A stretch of 64,000 nt of DNA from Persicaria tinctoria (GCA_037127255.1 JBANSL010000003.1:18293314-18357313); one strand, 5' to 3'; numbered from the stretch's first letter, positions 43,274 to 52,675 are shown. Notes: generated by a model not told the origin, from the sequence alone. A program made the numbers and translations.

Positions 43274-44686
43274 CTAGGAGGAGTCTTTTATGAAGCACAT
43301 CAGATTAACCAAATCATGTGTTAGAGATAAGAATTTCATAAAGGCATTTATATCATTAAAAAAGAAATTCAAAGTCACTTGTGTAGAACTGAACCTGTTG
43401 GTGGTTAGAACTACCCACTTTATACAAACAGGATGCAAAATCCCGTAGAGCACAATGCAAAAGAAGCCCGTGTTTTGGACCTTAACAGACAAGTCATTGG
43501 AACCAGTAACGGAAGTATTCCGCATTGGCACAGAAAAAATAACAATATTTTGCCAAAGGGAATAGATGATGGAAATCACCCCCTCGTCCAATGGGATCGC
43601 GAATAATTCAACAAGGTTTTTTTGACAGGTATACCTTTGTGCCAAGAATATAGACCAAAGCATGTAAACAAAATGGTCAAGAATAGAGAATAATGTATCC
43701 CTACATGTCAAGCTCCACCAACAATCAGGGGAAATTAAATGATAGGTTTGAACCACTAGGATGCAAAAACATACCCGATTACGTTCAAATATAAAGCTAG
43801 CCCTTTTGTACATTCCTTCATCCGATTTTGCCACTGGATTTGTACCTCCATTCTTGGAGCGACAAATCTCCTCGGGAGCAATTTCTGCACACAACAAGAT
43901 AGAGTTCTGGCCTTTTGCGTGAAAACTACCACCAGAAGGGGCAGAATCACCAAAAGGATGTTTAGCCTCATGAAGAGGGTTTGGGCCCAGACAGGATTTG
44001 GAAAGGGAGAGAACTAGGTTCTCAAACCCATTTGTTTTTTTAGTAACCAATGGAACAGATGATACAAGATCATCTATAAAACACAACATGACAAAGAAAA
44101 AAAATTGACAAAGATGATAAGGGGAGAGGAGAATAAGAAGAGGAGGGAGATAGATGGAGAAAAATGGGAGAAATTGACCCCAAACCCAGCCTTTAAAGGC
44201 TTCAATTTGCAATCCACGCGAGAGCCATGAAGGGAAAGGAGAAACCGAATGCCGAAACGAAGCAACTGGGACCAACGCCGAGCCCCGACAGCCAAGGCAA
44301 AAGAAGTGCCTCGGCCACACTGCGAGCCACCAGAGAGTCACACACCGAAGTGGATCCGGCCAAGGAGGAGGCCTAGCGGCGCTGACAACACCGAGGCCTA
44401 ACTTTTCTACCCACCAACAGCCGGAATCGGTCAGAGAGAGGACATCCGGGCTCGGCCGAAGGGGGCGAAGCCAGTACAGAGGGGGATTCAGCGCCGGCAG
44501 GGAAACCGAAAAGGGCCAGCCATGATTTGCCCTCCGATGAACTAGGCGATCAGAAAACCAAGGGGAAAGCAACACAAGGGTGTTGTTCCAATTCACATAG
44601 AGGATTTCAATAGATCTGTTCAATGTTGGGGCTCTACCAAACTCAGGTTTTTCCACAACGCGTGGAGCGCATTGTTTTGGGGCCAT
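43274..44686 (-). CDS. 5'-most ORF of the LINE, unknown hydrophobic protein
   Basis: 470 residues from the ATG at 44686 (MAPKQCAPRVVEKPEFGRAP). The ATG sits 16 bp inside the right target duplication, that is, at the very 5' end of the element. The protein is rich in Trp, Leu, Phe and Pro, with a long hydrophobic stretch near residue 180 (FFSIYLPPLLILLSPYHL) and several Cys. It has no zinc knuckle or DUF4283. I do not recognise it. It may be a new ORF1 type, a transduced host transcript, or a non-coding leader that happens to be open. Confidence 0.4.
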   Translation of the reverse strand: MAPKQCAPRVVEKPEFGRAPTLNRSIEILYVNWNNTLVLLSPWFSDRLVHRRANHGWPFSVSLPALNPPLYWLRPLRPSPDVLSLTDSGCWWVEKLGLGVVSAARPPPWPDPLRCVTLWWLAVWPRHFFCLGCRGSALVPVASFRHSVSPFPSWLSRGLQIEAFKGWVWGQFLPFFSIYLPPLLILLSPYHLCQFFFFVMLCFIDDLVSSVPLVTKKTNGFENLVLSLSKSCLGPNPLHEAKHPFGDSAPSGGSFHAKGQNSILLCAEIAPEEICRSKNGGTNPVAKSDEGMYKRASFIFERNRVCFCILVVQTYHLISPDCWWSLTCRDTLFSILDHFVYMLWSIFLAQRYTCQKNLVELFAIPLDEGVISIIYSLWQNIVIFSVPMRNTSVTGSNDLSVKVQNTGFFCIVLYGILHPVCIKWVVLTTNRFSSTQVTLNFFFNDINAFMKFLSLTHDLVNLMCFIKDSS

Positions 44687-45579
44687 ATTGGCGTAACGTG
44701 TCAATCCAAAAAGTAAATTGTCATATATACAATGCACATATAACTATAAAAAAAATGCTTATAAAACAATAAGTCTTAAATAATGGGGGGATTTGAAAAA
44801 ATGACCCAAAAACTCGGACCCCTTTGCACCCCTTATTCCCTATCCAAACAAATTGAAAAATCTAACCCTCCCTCTCAAAATCCCTCGTTAACCTCATCTG
44901 TTGTAACCAGTAGAGAGGGAGGTAAGAGAAAGTCTGCAGAGGAGAGAGATGACAGGATCTCGTCACCCATCCAAAACCTTTTCTCTCTATGTCTCTCTCC
45001 ACCTCTCTCCATTGAAGAGCTCTATTGAAGAGCTTATTTATTATTTGATTTATCTGTCTTCTATCTCTCTGTCTTCGAGGGTGACAGGATCTCCTTGGGA
45101 TCTCGAATTCGTCTTGCGCCGCTGGTGTGAATCGTCGTCGGAGCACCGCTTTGGTGCATTCATCCTTCACCTTCGTTGTGATGGCTTTTCCAGGTCAATT
45201 CGAGGTGAGTGGAGGCCGGATTTGGAGTAGAGGAGGTGGAATCGAAGTGGAGGAGCCTTCGCAGAGGCTTAGTGAACCGCTTTGTTTTTTTATTGATGAA
45301 TGAACAATATATTAATGTTCCACTCTATGGTTTATTACTGGACACCCTTTGGTACTTTATTGGATACCCAATGATTTCCTACTGGACACCCTATAAATGG
45401 TTGTTTCATGTCTTGTGTGTTGTTGAATGTTTCTCTGGTTCTAGTGTCGCCCTCCCCCCTAAGCCCAGGCAGTAAAAAGAGAGAGGACAGAGGGGATAAG
45501 ACAGAGATAGAGGGGGGGAGAATGATGGTAAGGGGGAATTAATATAATTTGAATTAAATCTTAGGTTTCAGAGAAAAAC

Positions 45580-45830
45580 CATCGAAGCATTAATATAATT
45601 TGAATTAAAATCTTAAGTTTCAGAGAAAAACCATCGAAGAAGAATTGAAGCATGTGGGTTGGGGTTTATTTGCAGTTTGACGTGTAAGCAGTTAGTTTCA
45701 ACTGGACATCAAAAGCAAAACCACATGCCACATATTGTAACCGACTGGACAAGAGTTATCGGAGAAACAGATTCATCATCGACTTTGGATAGAAAATGGG
45801 TAAGTTTGCTTTCGATAAAAAATCAGAGAG
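45580..45830 (+). repeat. Threefold segment, copy 1 (direct)
   Basis: GGGGTTTATTTGCAGTTTGA, then GTAAGCAGTTAGTTT, ACTGGACA and GAGTTATCGGAGAAACAGAT. The same order occurs at about 46960-47150 (direct) and 47715-47880 (inverted). A shorter tandem repeat of TTAATATAATTTGAATTAAA precedes it. Confidence 0.75.
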
Positions 45831-45860
45831 AGAGAGAGAGAGAAAGCAAAAGAAAGTCTG

Positions 45861-45864
<4 letters not shown>

Positions 45865-45923
<59 letters not shown>
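45865..45923. repeat. (GA)n microsatellite
   Basis: About 29 GA units. The Arg-Glu or Ser-Leu frames over it are artefacts of the repeat. Confidence 0.9.
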
Positions 45924-45926
<3 letters not shown>

Positions 45927-45965
45927 GTGAGGATAGGACAGAGAGAGATGGAAGAGTGACAGTGA

Positions 45966-46390
45966 GAGGGTATTAAGCATCGTTTGGTATAAATGTAGTA
46001 ATCGGAATGGGAATGGGAATCAGAATCGGAATCAAAAGTCGAAATGACTGATTTCCAAGGCATGTTGTTTGGTATGAAATCGGGAATGAGAAATTCCCAA
46101 ATCCAACCTCTAAACATCTAAAATTCAATCTTTCAAATTATCAAATTCAAGAGCAAACCAATTCAATCTTTCAAATTAAGGATAAAAATAAACAAAATCA
46201 ACATACAATTTTAGAAATTCATCACAAAACTAACCAAATTTTAACAAATTTACAGGCTGGAACTTGGATGGTGCTTGAGGGAGGAAACCCTAACCCAACC
46301 AGAGACCGGAGGCCGATCTGGATTCCACGGGGATCAAGAGAGGAGTAGTGGCAACGGCGACGGAGGAGCACCAAATCGATCGATCGATCG

Positions 46391-46466
<76 letters not shown>

Positions 46467-46956
46467 GTGGATTCGACGGGGATCGAGAGAGGAGCAGTGG
46501 CGACGGTGCGGAGGACTGGGGGACGACGGAGGAGCACCAGATCTGACGGAGGACTGGAGGACGACGGCGGCGGCTTCAGATCTGGGCGATGGTGGTGGTG
46601 AAGACAACAACGACAGTGGACGATGGTGGCTGCAATGGTGACGGCGGCGCTGCAGTCGCAGATCTAGAAGAAGGCAGCAGCGCGTTGGTGGTAGCAGTGG
46701 ACGGAGGAGGTAGATAGGGCGGTGTAGATGAGGCCGGTGGAGGTGGAGATCCAAGGAGGAGATGGATGAAGACGAGGTTTTGTATGAAATTGGGAATCCC
46801 TTGATTCCCTGTGTTTTTTTAGGGAATGAAAAATGGGGATGGCTAGATTTCGGGAATGACTTTAATTCCCGATTTTGACGTACCAAACACTAAAGTGGTA
46901 ATCACCCATTCCCATTCCCATTCCCGTTCCCAATTTTGGTTGATACGAAACAAGCC
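45966..46956. mobile_element. Possible Harbinger-type non-autonomous element, about 1 kb
   Basis: TAA followed by GCATCGTTTGGTATAAATG at the left is mirrored by TTGATACGAAACAAGCCCT then TAA at the right; both edges carry GGGAATGGGAAT-type inverted blocks. It sits between copies 1 and 2 of the threefold segment. The GA-rich core has low-complexity open frames only. Confidence 0.45.
46375..46465. repeat. (ATCG)n followed by (GA)n microsatellite
   Basis: Five ATCG units, then about 36 GA units to 46465. Confidence 0.9.
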
Positions 46957-47150
46957 CTTAATATAATTTGGATTAAATTTCAAGTTTCAGATAAAAATCA
47001 TCAAAGAAGAAGCAATTGGGTGGGGGTTTATTTGCAGGTTGACATGTAAGCAGTTAGTTTTAACTGGACACCCAAAGCAAAGCGACATGACACATATTGG
47101 AATCGACTAGACATGAGTTATCGGAGAAACAGATTCACCATCGATTTCAG
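46957..47150 (+). repeat. Threefold segment, copy 2 (direct)
   Basis: Same blocks as at 45580-45830, following the TIR-bounded block. It ends in an A run (47152-47163). Confidence 0.75.
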
Positions 47151-47221
47151 ATAAAAAAAAAAAGGGGTAAATTTGCTTCAGATTTGAGGGAGACGCCTCT
47201 CGCATAACCTTTATTGAAAGC

Positions 47222-47386
47222 TGTTAGGGGGAAAGTCTTGTTGGGCACGACCAGAAAGCCCAAGATATAAGCCAGACCGGGGCACCATCCCAAAACCAAT
47301 TGGCGTTAGGTGGAGTAGCCCATCCACTTATATGTTAGGTTCAGAATCCTCCCACTTCCGATGTGGGATTCACAAGTGTCCCAACA
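47222..47386 (-). repeat. TRIM 3' LTR
   Basis: Left of the pair; it follows the purine tract in the minus-strand reading. Confidence 0.88.
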
Positions 47387-47546
47387 AATCCCCATCTCAC
47401 TTGCGAATCCATCACAAGTCTAGCCCGGTTGGAATCGAGACCTCCACGCAATGGGTTCGACTAACCCGTCATTGATTCAGATGTGGAGTCTATCTCAATC
47501 TTTGGTGCAACCGGCCCACCCGCCGAACCCGGCTCTGATACCAGTT

Positions 47547-47711
47547 TGTTAGGGGGAAAGTCTTGTTGGGCACGACCAGAAAGCCCAACATATAAGCCAG
47601 ACCGGGGCACCATCCCAAAACCAATTGGCGTTAGGTGGAGTAGCCCATCCACTTATATGTTAGGTTCAGAATCCTCCCACTTCCTATGTGGGATTCACAA
47701 GTGTCCCAACA
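47547..47711 (-). repeat. TRIM 5' LTR
   Basis: Right of the pair; the primer site (GCTCTGATACCA, 47532-47543) lies three bases away. Confidence 0.88.
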
Positions 47712-47714
47712 AAA

Positions 47715-48050
47715 ACAAACTTGCCCATTTTCTATCCGAAGTCGATGGTGAATCTGTTTCTCCGATAACTCTTGTCCATTCGATTCCAATATGTGTCATG
47801 TTGTTTTGCTTTGGGTGTCCAGTTAAAACTAACTGCTTACACGTCAACTTGCAAATAAACCCCGTCCAATTGCTTCTTCTTCGAAGTGAAACAGCAACAG
47901 TAAAGTCGCAGAGGAGAGAGGACTCTTCCATCTCTCTCTCTGCCCTATCCTCACTGATCTCTCTCTCCTCTGCAACTTTACATTTCTTTTTCACTCTCTC
48001 TCTCCCTCTTTCTTCTGCAGACTCTCTCTCTCTCTCTGATTTTTTCTAGG
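47715..48050 (-). repeat. Threefold segment, copy 3 (inverted)
   Basis: Reverse complement of the other copies, continuing into CT-rich sequence that mirrors the GA-rich part after copy 1 (CCTATCCTCACTGATCTCTC against GAGATTAGTGAGGATAGGAC). Copies 1 and 3 could fold into a long hairpin enclosing the TRIM. Confidence 0.75.
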
Positions 48051-48074
48051 TGTCAATCAGTGGAAGCCCAAACG

Positions 48075-48092
48075 CCCCCCCCCCCCCCCCCC
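48075..48092. repeat. Poly(C) run, 18 bases
   Basis: Uninterrupted C run. Runs of this length are often miscounted in sequencing. Confidence 0.85.
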
Positions 48093-48189
48093 ACTTACAT
48101 GCTGCCAGGGCCCCATATGCAGTTTGGCCCAATTTAAAACCGGGTTGGGTTAGCTTTGCAAAGAAACCGATTTTTTGGATTACTTTGTG

Positions 48190-48666
48190 CATTTCCTTCT
48201 AAATAATATTATGTCTTACAACATACATCTAAAATAACTACTAAAAGACACAATGTATCTTGTCGGGCGGATCCCTGTCTCTACTCCCTAATACCCTCCA
48301 TGTCTCCTTATACGCTCTCACAAAAATCCCACCTTCTATCGGGTGTGAATCTTCTGTCCCCAAGTTTATCCCCTTCTACTATCCCCTTTCACAATCTCCT
48401 TTTATTTTTTTTGTTGTTTTAATCTATTTTTTATTTTTATTTTCTTTTTCTTTTTCTTTTTTATTAGTGTTTGTGATGGGGACAAGGAGGGGGATAGAGG
48501 ATGTGAATCCCCTTCTATCATTTTTTTTTAATTTTACATATTTTTCTTTATTTATTTATTTATTTTGGGGGACGGGGAGGGTAAACCAGAGGGTTTGTCC
48601 ATTTGGGGACAGGTGATCCCATTCGTGTATCTTGAACATTATAAACAAACGACCTTGAAGATCATT
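48190..48666. other. Pyrimidine-rich intergenic DNA
   Basis: T/C-rich with TTTTTATTTTTATTTTCTTT runs. TATCGGGTGTGAATCTTCTG and GATAGAGGATGTGAATCCCC may be arms of a small foldback. The 118-residue open frame at 48260 is a hydrophobic artefact of T-rich DNA. Confidence 0.35.
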
Positions 48667-48669
48667 ATA

Positions 48670-48924
48670 TTCCCTCCATTAATTAAAACATGTAATTTTA
48701 GAGATCTACACAATTTTTAAGAAAACAAACAAAAATAAATTTATACCCCTAATTATTACTACTCTATTTCTTACTTTCTCAAAAACTACAACTAACACTT
48801 ATCTAATCATTTTAATGACACTTTTGTAAAGTAGATTGCAAAGTACAGAGTACAAAAAATGACATGTTTTTTCTCAATAAGATATACTACTTCATAAACG
48901 GCATGATTTAATTAGCAGATGGAG
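48670..48924. mobile_element. Stowaway-like MITE, copy A2
   Basis: Shares TTAATTAAAACATGT, TTTTTAAGAAAACAAACAAA, TTATACCCCTAATTATTAC and AATGACATGT with copy A1 (5021-5265), flanked by TA. Confidence 0.7.
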
Positions 48925-49178
48925 TAATTATTATTTCACTTGAGTTTTGATACGTATTAATATTAGAGATTTAGAGTTAGAAAAGAAAAAAATTATATTT
49001 TTTATTCATAAATAATAAGTTAATAACAATGAAATGAACAAATACAGAGTACTTTTATCTTAAATATCTTGTAAATCATGATATCTTGTAAATTGGGGTG
49101 ATGACGTGTAGGTGGAAAAAATCATCATCATATCCAAGCAGATCCCACCACTCGCCCACTCTTGATTTTGGTAATTAA

Positions 49179-49332
49179 GGATGTGTTTTCCTCACCCAAA
49201 TTTTAAGAGGTGAATGAGGTGGAAGGGGGTGGAGGTAGGGCTGATTTTACTACCTTGAGGGGGTAGATAGAGGAGGTGGAAGATCTCCTCCACCTCTTCC
49301 ACCCCTTAAATGATATTGCAAAAAACAGGCCC
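49179..49332. mobile_element. Possible Tourist-like MITE with a long foldback
   Basis: GGATGTGTTTTCC at the left faces GCAAAAAACAGGCCC at the right, with TAA on each side. The inside folds on GAGGTGGAAG and CTTCCACCCC-type arms. 154 bp, non-coding. Confidence 0.5.
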
Positions 49333-49601
49333 TAAATAGAGAGCACAATCATCCGAGTTCGAATGAGTAACCTTTGGTACTATTACAAGTCCTTTCCTAC
49401 TAAACTATTATGGAATGGTTTACCATTCGTACACCCACCATCCACTTTTCACCTGCCTTTTTTTTCCAGTGATTTCATCCATATTACGAGGGAAAAAATA
49501 ATATCAAACACACTATAAAACTTGGGTGCCACTATATACACCGCAAATCCGGATTAAGGATTTGCAAGTCTGGGACTGTTCACGTCCACTATTTCAGTCT
49601 T

Positions 49602-49643
49602 GCACGTCCTTAACAACGTGCAAGCACGTCCTTAAGGACGTGC
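49602..49643. repeat. Terminal palindromes, left edge
   Basis: GCACGTCCTTAACAACGTGC (49602-49621, imperfect) is followed by GCACGTCCTTAAGGACGTGC (49624-49643, perfect). Confidence 0.8.
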
Positions 49644-49655
49644 AAACCCTACTTA

Positions 49656-49700
49656 GGGTTTTGCGTTTAGGGTTTAGGGTTAGGGTTAGGGTTTAGGTTT
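49656..49700. repeat. Short telomere-like (TTTAGGG) run
   Basis: TTAGGGTTTTGCGTTTAGGG, TTTAGGG, TTAGGG, TTAGGG and TTTAGG in succession. Plant telomere-type units in this number are more likely a telo-box-rich promoter or leader than a true telomere relic. Confidence 0.7.
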
Positions 49701-49783
49701 TCCGACGGTTTTGTAATGTTAATAATAAAATTGAAGTGTTTAGCTAGTGGATTTGAAGTATAAGTCAAAAAAATGTCTTGCAG

Positions 49784-50014
49784 TATGTTCCACAAAGTAT
49801 GGCAAGAAGCCACTTCCTTGGAAAGGAAAACATTGGGATTCACCTTAATCTTGGCGAAGATGGAAGATCTTGGTTCGTAAATTACAGCATTGAAGGCCCT
49901 CCAAAGAATCGAGTACATTTTCTTAAATCCGGGTGGAGAAAATTTGTGAAAGAGAATCATCTGCAAGTCGGAGATGTTTGCGTTTTCGTGGAAAGTGAAA
50001 CACTTACACAATGA
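49784..50014 (+). pseudogene. B3 DNA-binding domain, terminal exon fragment
   Basis: After a TCTTGCAG acceptor it reads YVPQSMARSHFLGKENIGIH, then GRSWFVNYSI, RVHFLKSGWRKFVKENHLQV and GDVCVFVESETLTQ, stop. This is most of a plant B3 domain (IPxxFAxxHL start, GKSWxVxY, the FxxGWxxFVxENxLxxGDVCVFE core), close to REM-type proteins. The upstream exons are absent; the preceding 100 bp hold the palindromes and telomere-like units. It converges tail-to-tail with the OTU-type gene. It is probably a captured exon rather than a working transcription factor, though the frame itself is intact. Confidence 0.65.
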
Positions 50015-50097
50015 TAACATTTATTTCAGTAATATTTTAGGGTTGCACTTGCATATTAGTTTACATTCATAATTCTAATAAAGTTGTGGAATACAAT

Positions 50098-51020
50098 CTA
50101 GGAAAATAGTAAAGGACGGCCGCACTCGGCACGCAAGGCTCTAAATCTCTCAATCTGAGCTTGAAACGGAGCATCCCATCCTTCGACGCTCGGATGATGA
50201 TGTTCGACCCATTCTAGTGGAGGCGGCGGAAGAGGAGCGTTAGGACGCAACCAGATCTATGAGAACAAAAATGTAGAGTTAGAGTATTGACATATGTATG
50301 AAAAGCATGAATAGGTAATAAAAAAGACGTTTGAAGTCGTACCGCGGCAAAATGGTCTTGGTTTCCGATGCAAGCTACACCAAGAGTTGCTGATTGGGGA
50401 GGGTTGTTAGCAGATGTCGGCGAGATCATGGGGAGACATGTGAATGGATGATGTCAAGCTAGGACGACGAGAGGAATCTGATATACCGTCGCAAATACTA
50501 AACCCATGATGGGTAGCTCTATCCACCGTCTCCTATCACCATGTGTGGCTCCGGCCCATCTCTGGTAGTCCACGAACTGCTGAAATGGGTACTCTCCCGT
50601 ATAACAACCGACGTACAGATCGGCGTGATCCTCCAGTGGATCACGCCGGATGGGAGCAGATCCTGCACCCAGGTCCCCGGTCCCTCAAATATGTAGGGCT
50701 CGAAAGGCACCAAGTGAGTCGCCCGGTGGTGGAACTTCAGCAGCGGCAGCTCCACCGTAGGATCTCTCCACACCTCGTACGCCCGGTGATGCCTGTAAGA
50801 CAGTAGCAGATCTCCCGGCGGCAACAAAGGGTCGACCTGCGCAGCCTGCACAGGGATGGGCTCGGGCTCTACCTGTGGGCCTCCCTGGCCCTGAGCCTGC
50901 CCCTCCTGACCGTCGTCAGCCTCCTCAACGACGTCAGGGATCACATCATCTCCAGACCCCAAGGAGATCGCCGCTGGTGTGGCGGAGGTCGAAGGCTCGG
51001 GCTCCTGTGTGCCGGATGTA
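50098..51020 (-). pseudogene. OTU-like C-terminal part of a Mutator-like element gene
   Basis: Upstream part (50519-50962 frame): acidic/Gln-rich linker, then LLSYRHHRAYEVWRDPTVEL. After a frameshift near 50670: FVDYQRWAGATHGDRRRWIE, LPIMGLVFATVYQIPLVVLA, a TGA, and GVACIGNQDHFAA. An 86-bp GT-AG intron (50257-50342) joins this in phase to IWLRPNAPLPPPPLEW and a tail ending at the TAG at 50098. The pattern MGxxxATxYxxxxxxL...NxxHFxxxxLxxxxPLPPxxxxW fits the OTU-like cysteine protease part of plant Mutator-type proteins, with His in DHF. The catalytic Cys segment is not seen. The sirevirus insertion separates it from its N-terminus. Confidence 0.55.
50257..50342 (-). other. Predicted intron in the OTU-like gene
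   Basis: GTACGACTTC donor and TTGTTCTCATAG acceptor on the minus strand, 86 bp. Removing it keeps the frame from DHFAA to IWLRPN. Confidence 0.6.
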
Positions 51021-51025
51021 GAAGC

Positions 51026-52035
51026 TGAAGGTTCGATAATATAAAAACAATGTAATAAGAAATACTCTAGAAGGGGGGTTGAATAGAGTATGCCCGTTTT
51101 TCACAGAAAGTCTAAAGACTTTTGGAGCTTGTACCAAAACCTTTGAAATAAACCTGAATCACAAAGTTAAACAATTCGAACCAAGTGCGGAAATAAGGTA
51201 AAGCAAAAAGTAAAGAACACGAGTAATTGTTTACGAGGTTCAGCGCAACTTGGCCTACGTCCCCGCCTAGGGTTCTTCCACAACCCTAGGATTCAAAGGC
51301 TTTATTGAATGCTTAGCTTAGGATCCTAATAGCTCACCGAGAAGCCTCTCTCCTATACAATTGCAATCTAGTCAACTCACGTTCCCTTGGAGTCCTAGAC
51401 CAATCTAGAAGAGCCCCACCTCTCTCAGCTATCTAGTACAATCCTCTAACTCTCGCAAATCAATAGCCTAGTGTAACTTCCCGAGTTGTAAACTCTCGAG
51501 TAACACTTGAAATAAATATATCCTATGAGCTCACAGTGACTCTCAAAGGCTTTGAAATAAACAACAAACTCTTGATCGCTTAGCAGAGAGACACTTGGAA
51601 GACAGATCGCTTGAATGAATGAAAGCTTCGTGTGTAGCACTTGTGTCTTCTGTCTTCTCCTTCCTTTCCTTTATAAAAGAGCATGGAGCGTGAGGATCTT
51701 CACCACCAGATCTCCAACGGCTCCTTTAGAATCAGTTTGATCTTCAATCTTCTATTTATGGATACTTTGAACGCCATGATCTATTTTGAACTGATCTCCT
51801 CGACATGTATAAGGAAGGAAGTAATCTTGATTATACTTCCTGAAATGGTTAGTTATACATATATATATATATATATAATATAATGGAAGTATATAATAAG
51901 ATAAAATAATATACGAATAATAAGGTAGGTTTTGTATTTCATCAACTGTTAATGCTCCAAGGCCTTTGACACAAAACATCCTGTCAAAGCCTTTGAAACA
52001 TCTATCCCGATTTTCATCAAGGGAGGGAGTTATCA
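51026..52035 (-). repeat. Sirevirus 3' LTR
   Basis: 1010 bp. Differs from the 5' LTR mainly by an (AT)n length change near 51860-51880. The ATACTCTA...TAGAGTAT inverted repeat is at about 51062-51091. Confidence 0.95.
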
Positions 52036-52048
52036 ATCTCCCCCTTGA
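52036..52048 (-). promoter_or_regulatory. Polypurine tract next to the 3' LTR
   Basis: CAAGGGGGAGAT on the minus strand ends directly at the LTR. A second, similar tract (AAAAAGGGGGAGATG on minus) lies at about 52246-52260; repeated tracts are known in sireviruses. Confidence 0.8.
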
Positions 52049-52392
52049 TGAAAGACAAAACATGTGCATCCATGCAACTTAGTCAAACAGATATATCATA
52101 AATAAAATCGGACCAAGTACCTGCAAGGGTTAGACAAATGTTGGATCAAATAATTTTAAAGAAAGAGAACATCCAACTGAAAACCATAAATAAAAAACCA
52201 AGGTCTTTCAAGACCTTTAAGTAGAGGTTTTCAAAGTCTAACGATCATCTCCCCCTTTTTGTCTTTCAACAAAGGGCGGAGGTAAAAACAGTCACCAGAA
52301 ATTCACCAAAAGTTTTGAAAAAGTTTTCAAACAAAGCAGCAAAGTATCAAGTTTTCAGGGGTGGGATAGGGTGGGTTAAGGTTTAGGCTAAG

Positions 52393-52675
52393 TCATTCCA
52401 GAGCATCATCAGTGAGCCTCGTCCACAATCCTTCCAGCATCGTTGAAATCCCGCTCATCGTCGTCATCACCTCCTTCTGCAGCTCCTTAATATCCAGGCG
52501 AACTTCCTCCAAGCCCAACTCTAGGTTGTCCATGCGTTCATCGAAAGCTGGAGTAGTGGGAAAGGCTTTTGAAGGAGTGGAAAGACTCAAGGTCCCTTGG
52601 GGAGACCGAGTGATGCCAATCTTTTCAAGGCCTTTAGAGTCGAACTTACCCGTATGTTGTGAGTTGAATCTGCCA
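52393..52675 (-). pseudogene. Sirevirus env-like ORF, C-terminal part
   Basis: Reads GLEKIGITRSPQGTLSL and a coiled coil, DERMDNLELGLEEVRLDIKE then LQKEVMTTMSGISTML, ending LTDDALE. It lies in the right place for the end of the env-like protein, cut off from the central domain by the LTR fragment at 52676-54861. Confidence 0.45.

Larger units (their letters stand above)
37943..44702 (-). mobile_element. Near-complete LINE with unusual 5' ORFs (sister of the LINE at 14.7 kb)
   Basis: AATCCGAAAAGTAAATT at 37926-37942 and AATCCAAAAAGTAAATT at 44703-44719 form a 17-bp target duplication with one mismatch. A T run (37943-37950) marks the poly(A) tail. Reading leftwards: an ATG 16 bp from the 5' end, a chain of three hydrophobic ORFs (44686-42105), then ORF2 (42108-37979) with endonuclease, RT, zf-RVT and RNase H, broken twice. 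The 5' boundary coincides with the start of an ORF, which supports near full length. The usual DUF4283/zinc-knuckle ORF1 is absent. Confidence 0.75.
47222..47711 (-). mobile_element. TRIM (miniature LTR retrotransposon), 490 bp
   Basis: Two 165-bp direct repeats, 47222-47386 and 47547-47711, each with TGTTAGGGGG...CCCAACA ends, differ at two positions (CCAAGAT/CCAACAT and TTCCGATG/TTCCTATG). GGCTCTGATACCAG just left of the right repeat is an initiator-Met primer site on the minus strand, and a purine tract (GAGATGGGGAT on minus, 47388-47398) borders the left repeat. The flanks AAAGC and AAAAC form a 5-bp duplication with one mismatch. No ORF; it depends on other elements for movement. Confidence 0.9.
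44783..48180. mobile_element. GA-rich repeat complex, possibly a second weak-TIR Mutator-like element
   Basis: The left edge (GACCCAAAAACTCGGACCCC near 44802) and the reverse complement of the right edge (ATCGGTTTCTTTGCAAAGCT near 48160) are loosely similar and recall the ends of the 28-35 kb element (ATnACC...TTTGCAC...CTAACCC). The inside is made of GA/CT-rich blocks, a segment present three times, a TRIM and a further TIR-bounded block. No coding gene is seen. The outer limits are tentative. Confidence 0.3.

Noticed and set aside
45659..46641. Arg/Glu or Ser/Leu-rich ORFs
   Set aside because: Direct translations of (GA)n runs; no other coding signal.
48260..48616. 118-residue hydrophobic ORF
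   Set aside because: T-rich DNA gives Phe/Leu runs; no homology or gene context.
49656..49700. True interstitial telomere
   Set aside because: Only about five mixed TTTAGGG/TTAGGG units; too short, and compatible with telo-box promoter sequence.
49784..50014. A complete B3 transcription factor gene
   Set aside because: Only one exon is visible and the sequence upstream is repeats, so it is reported as a fragment.
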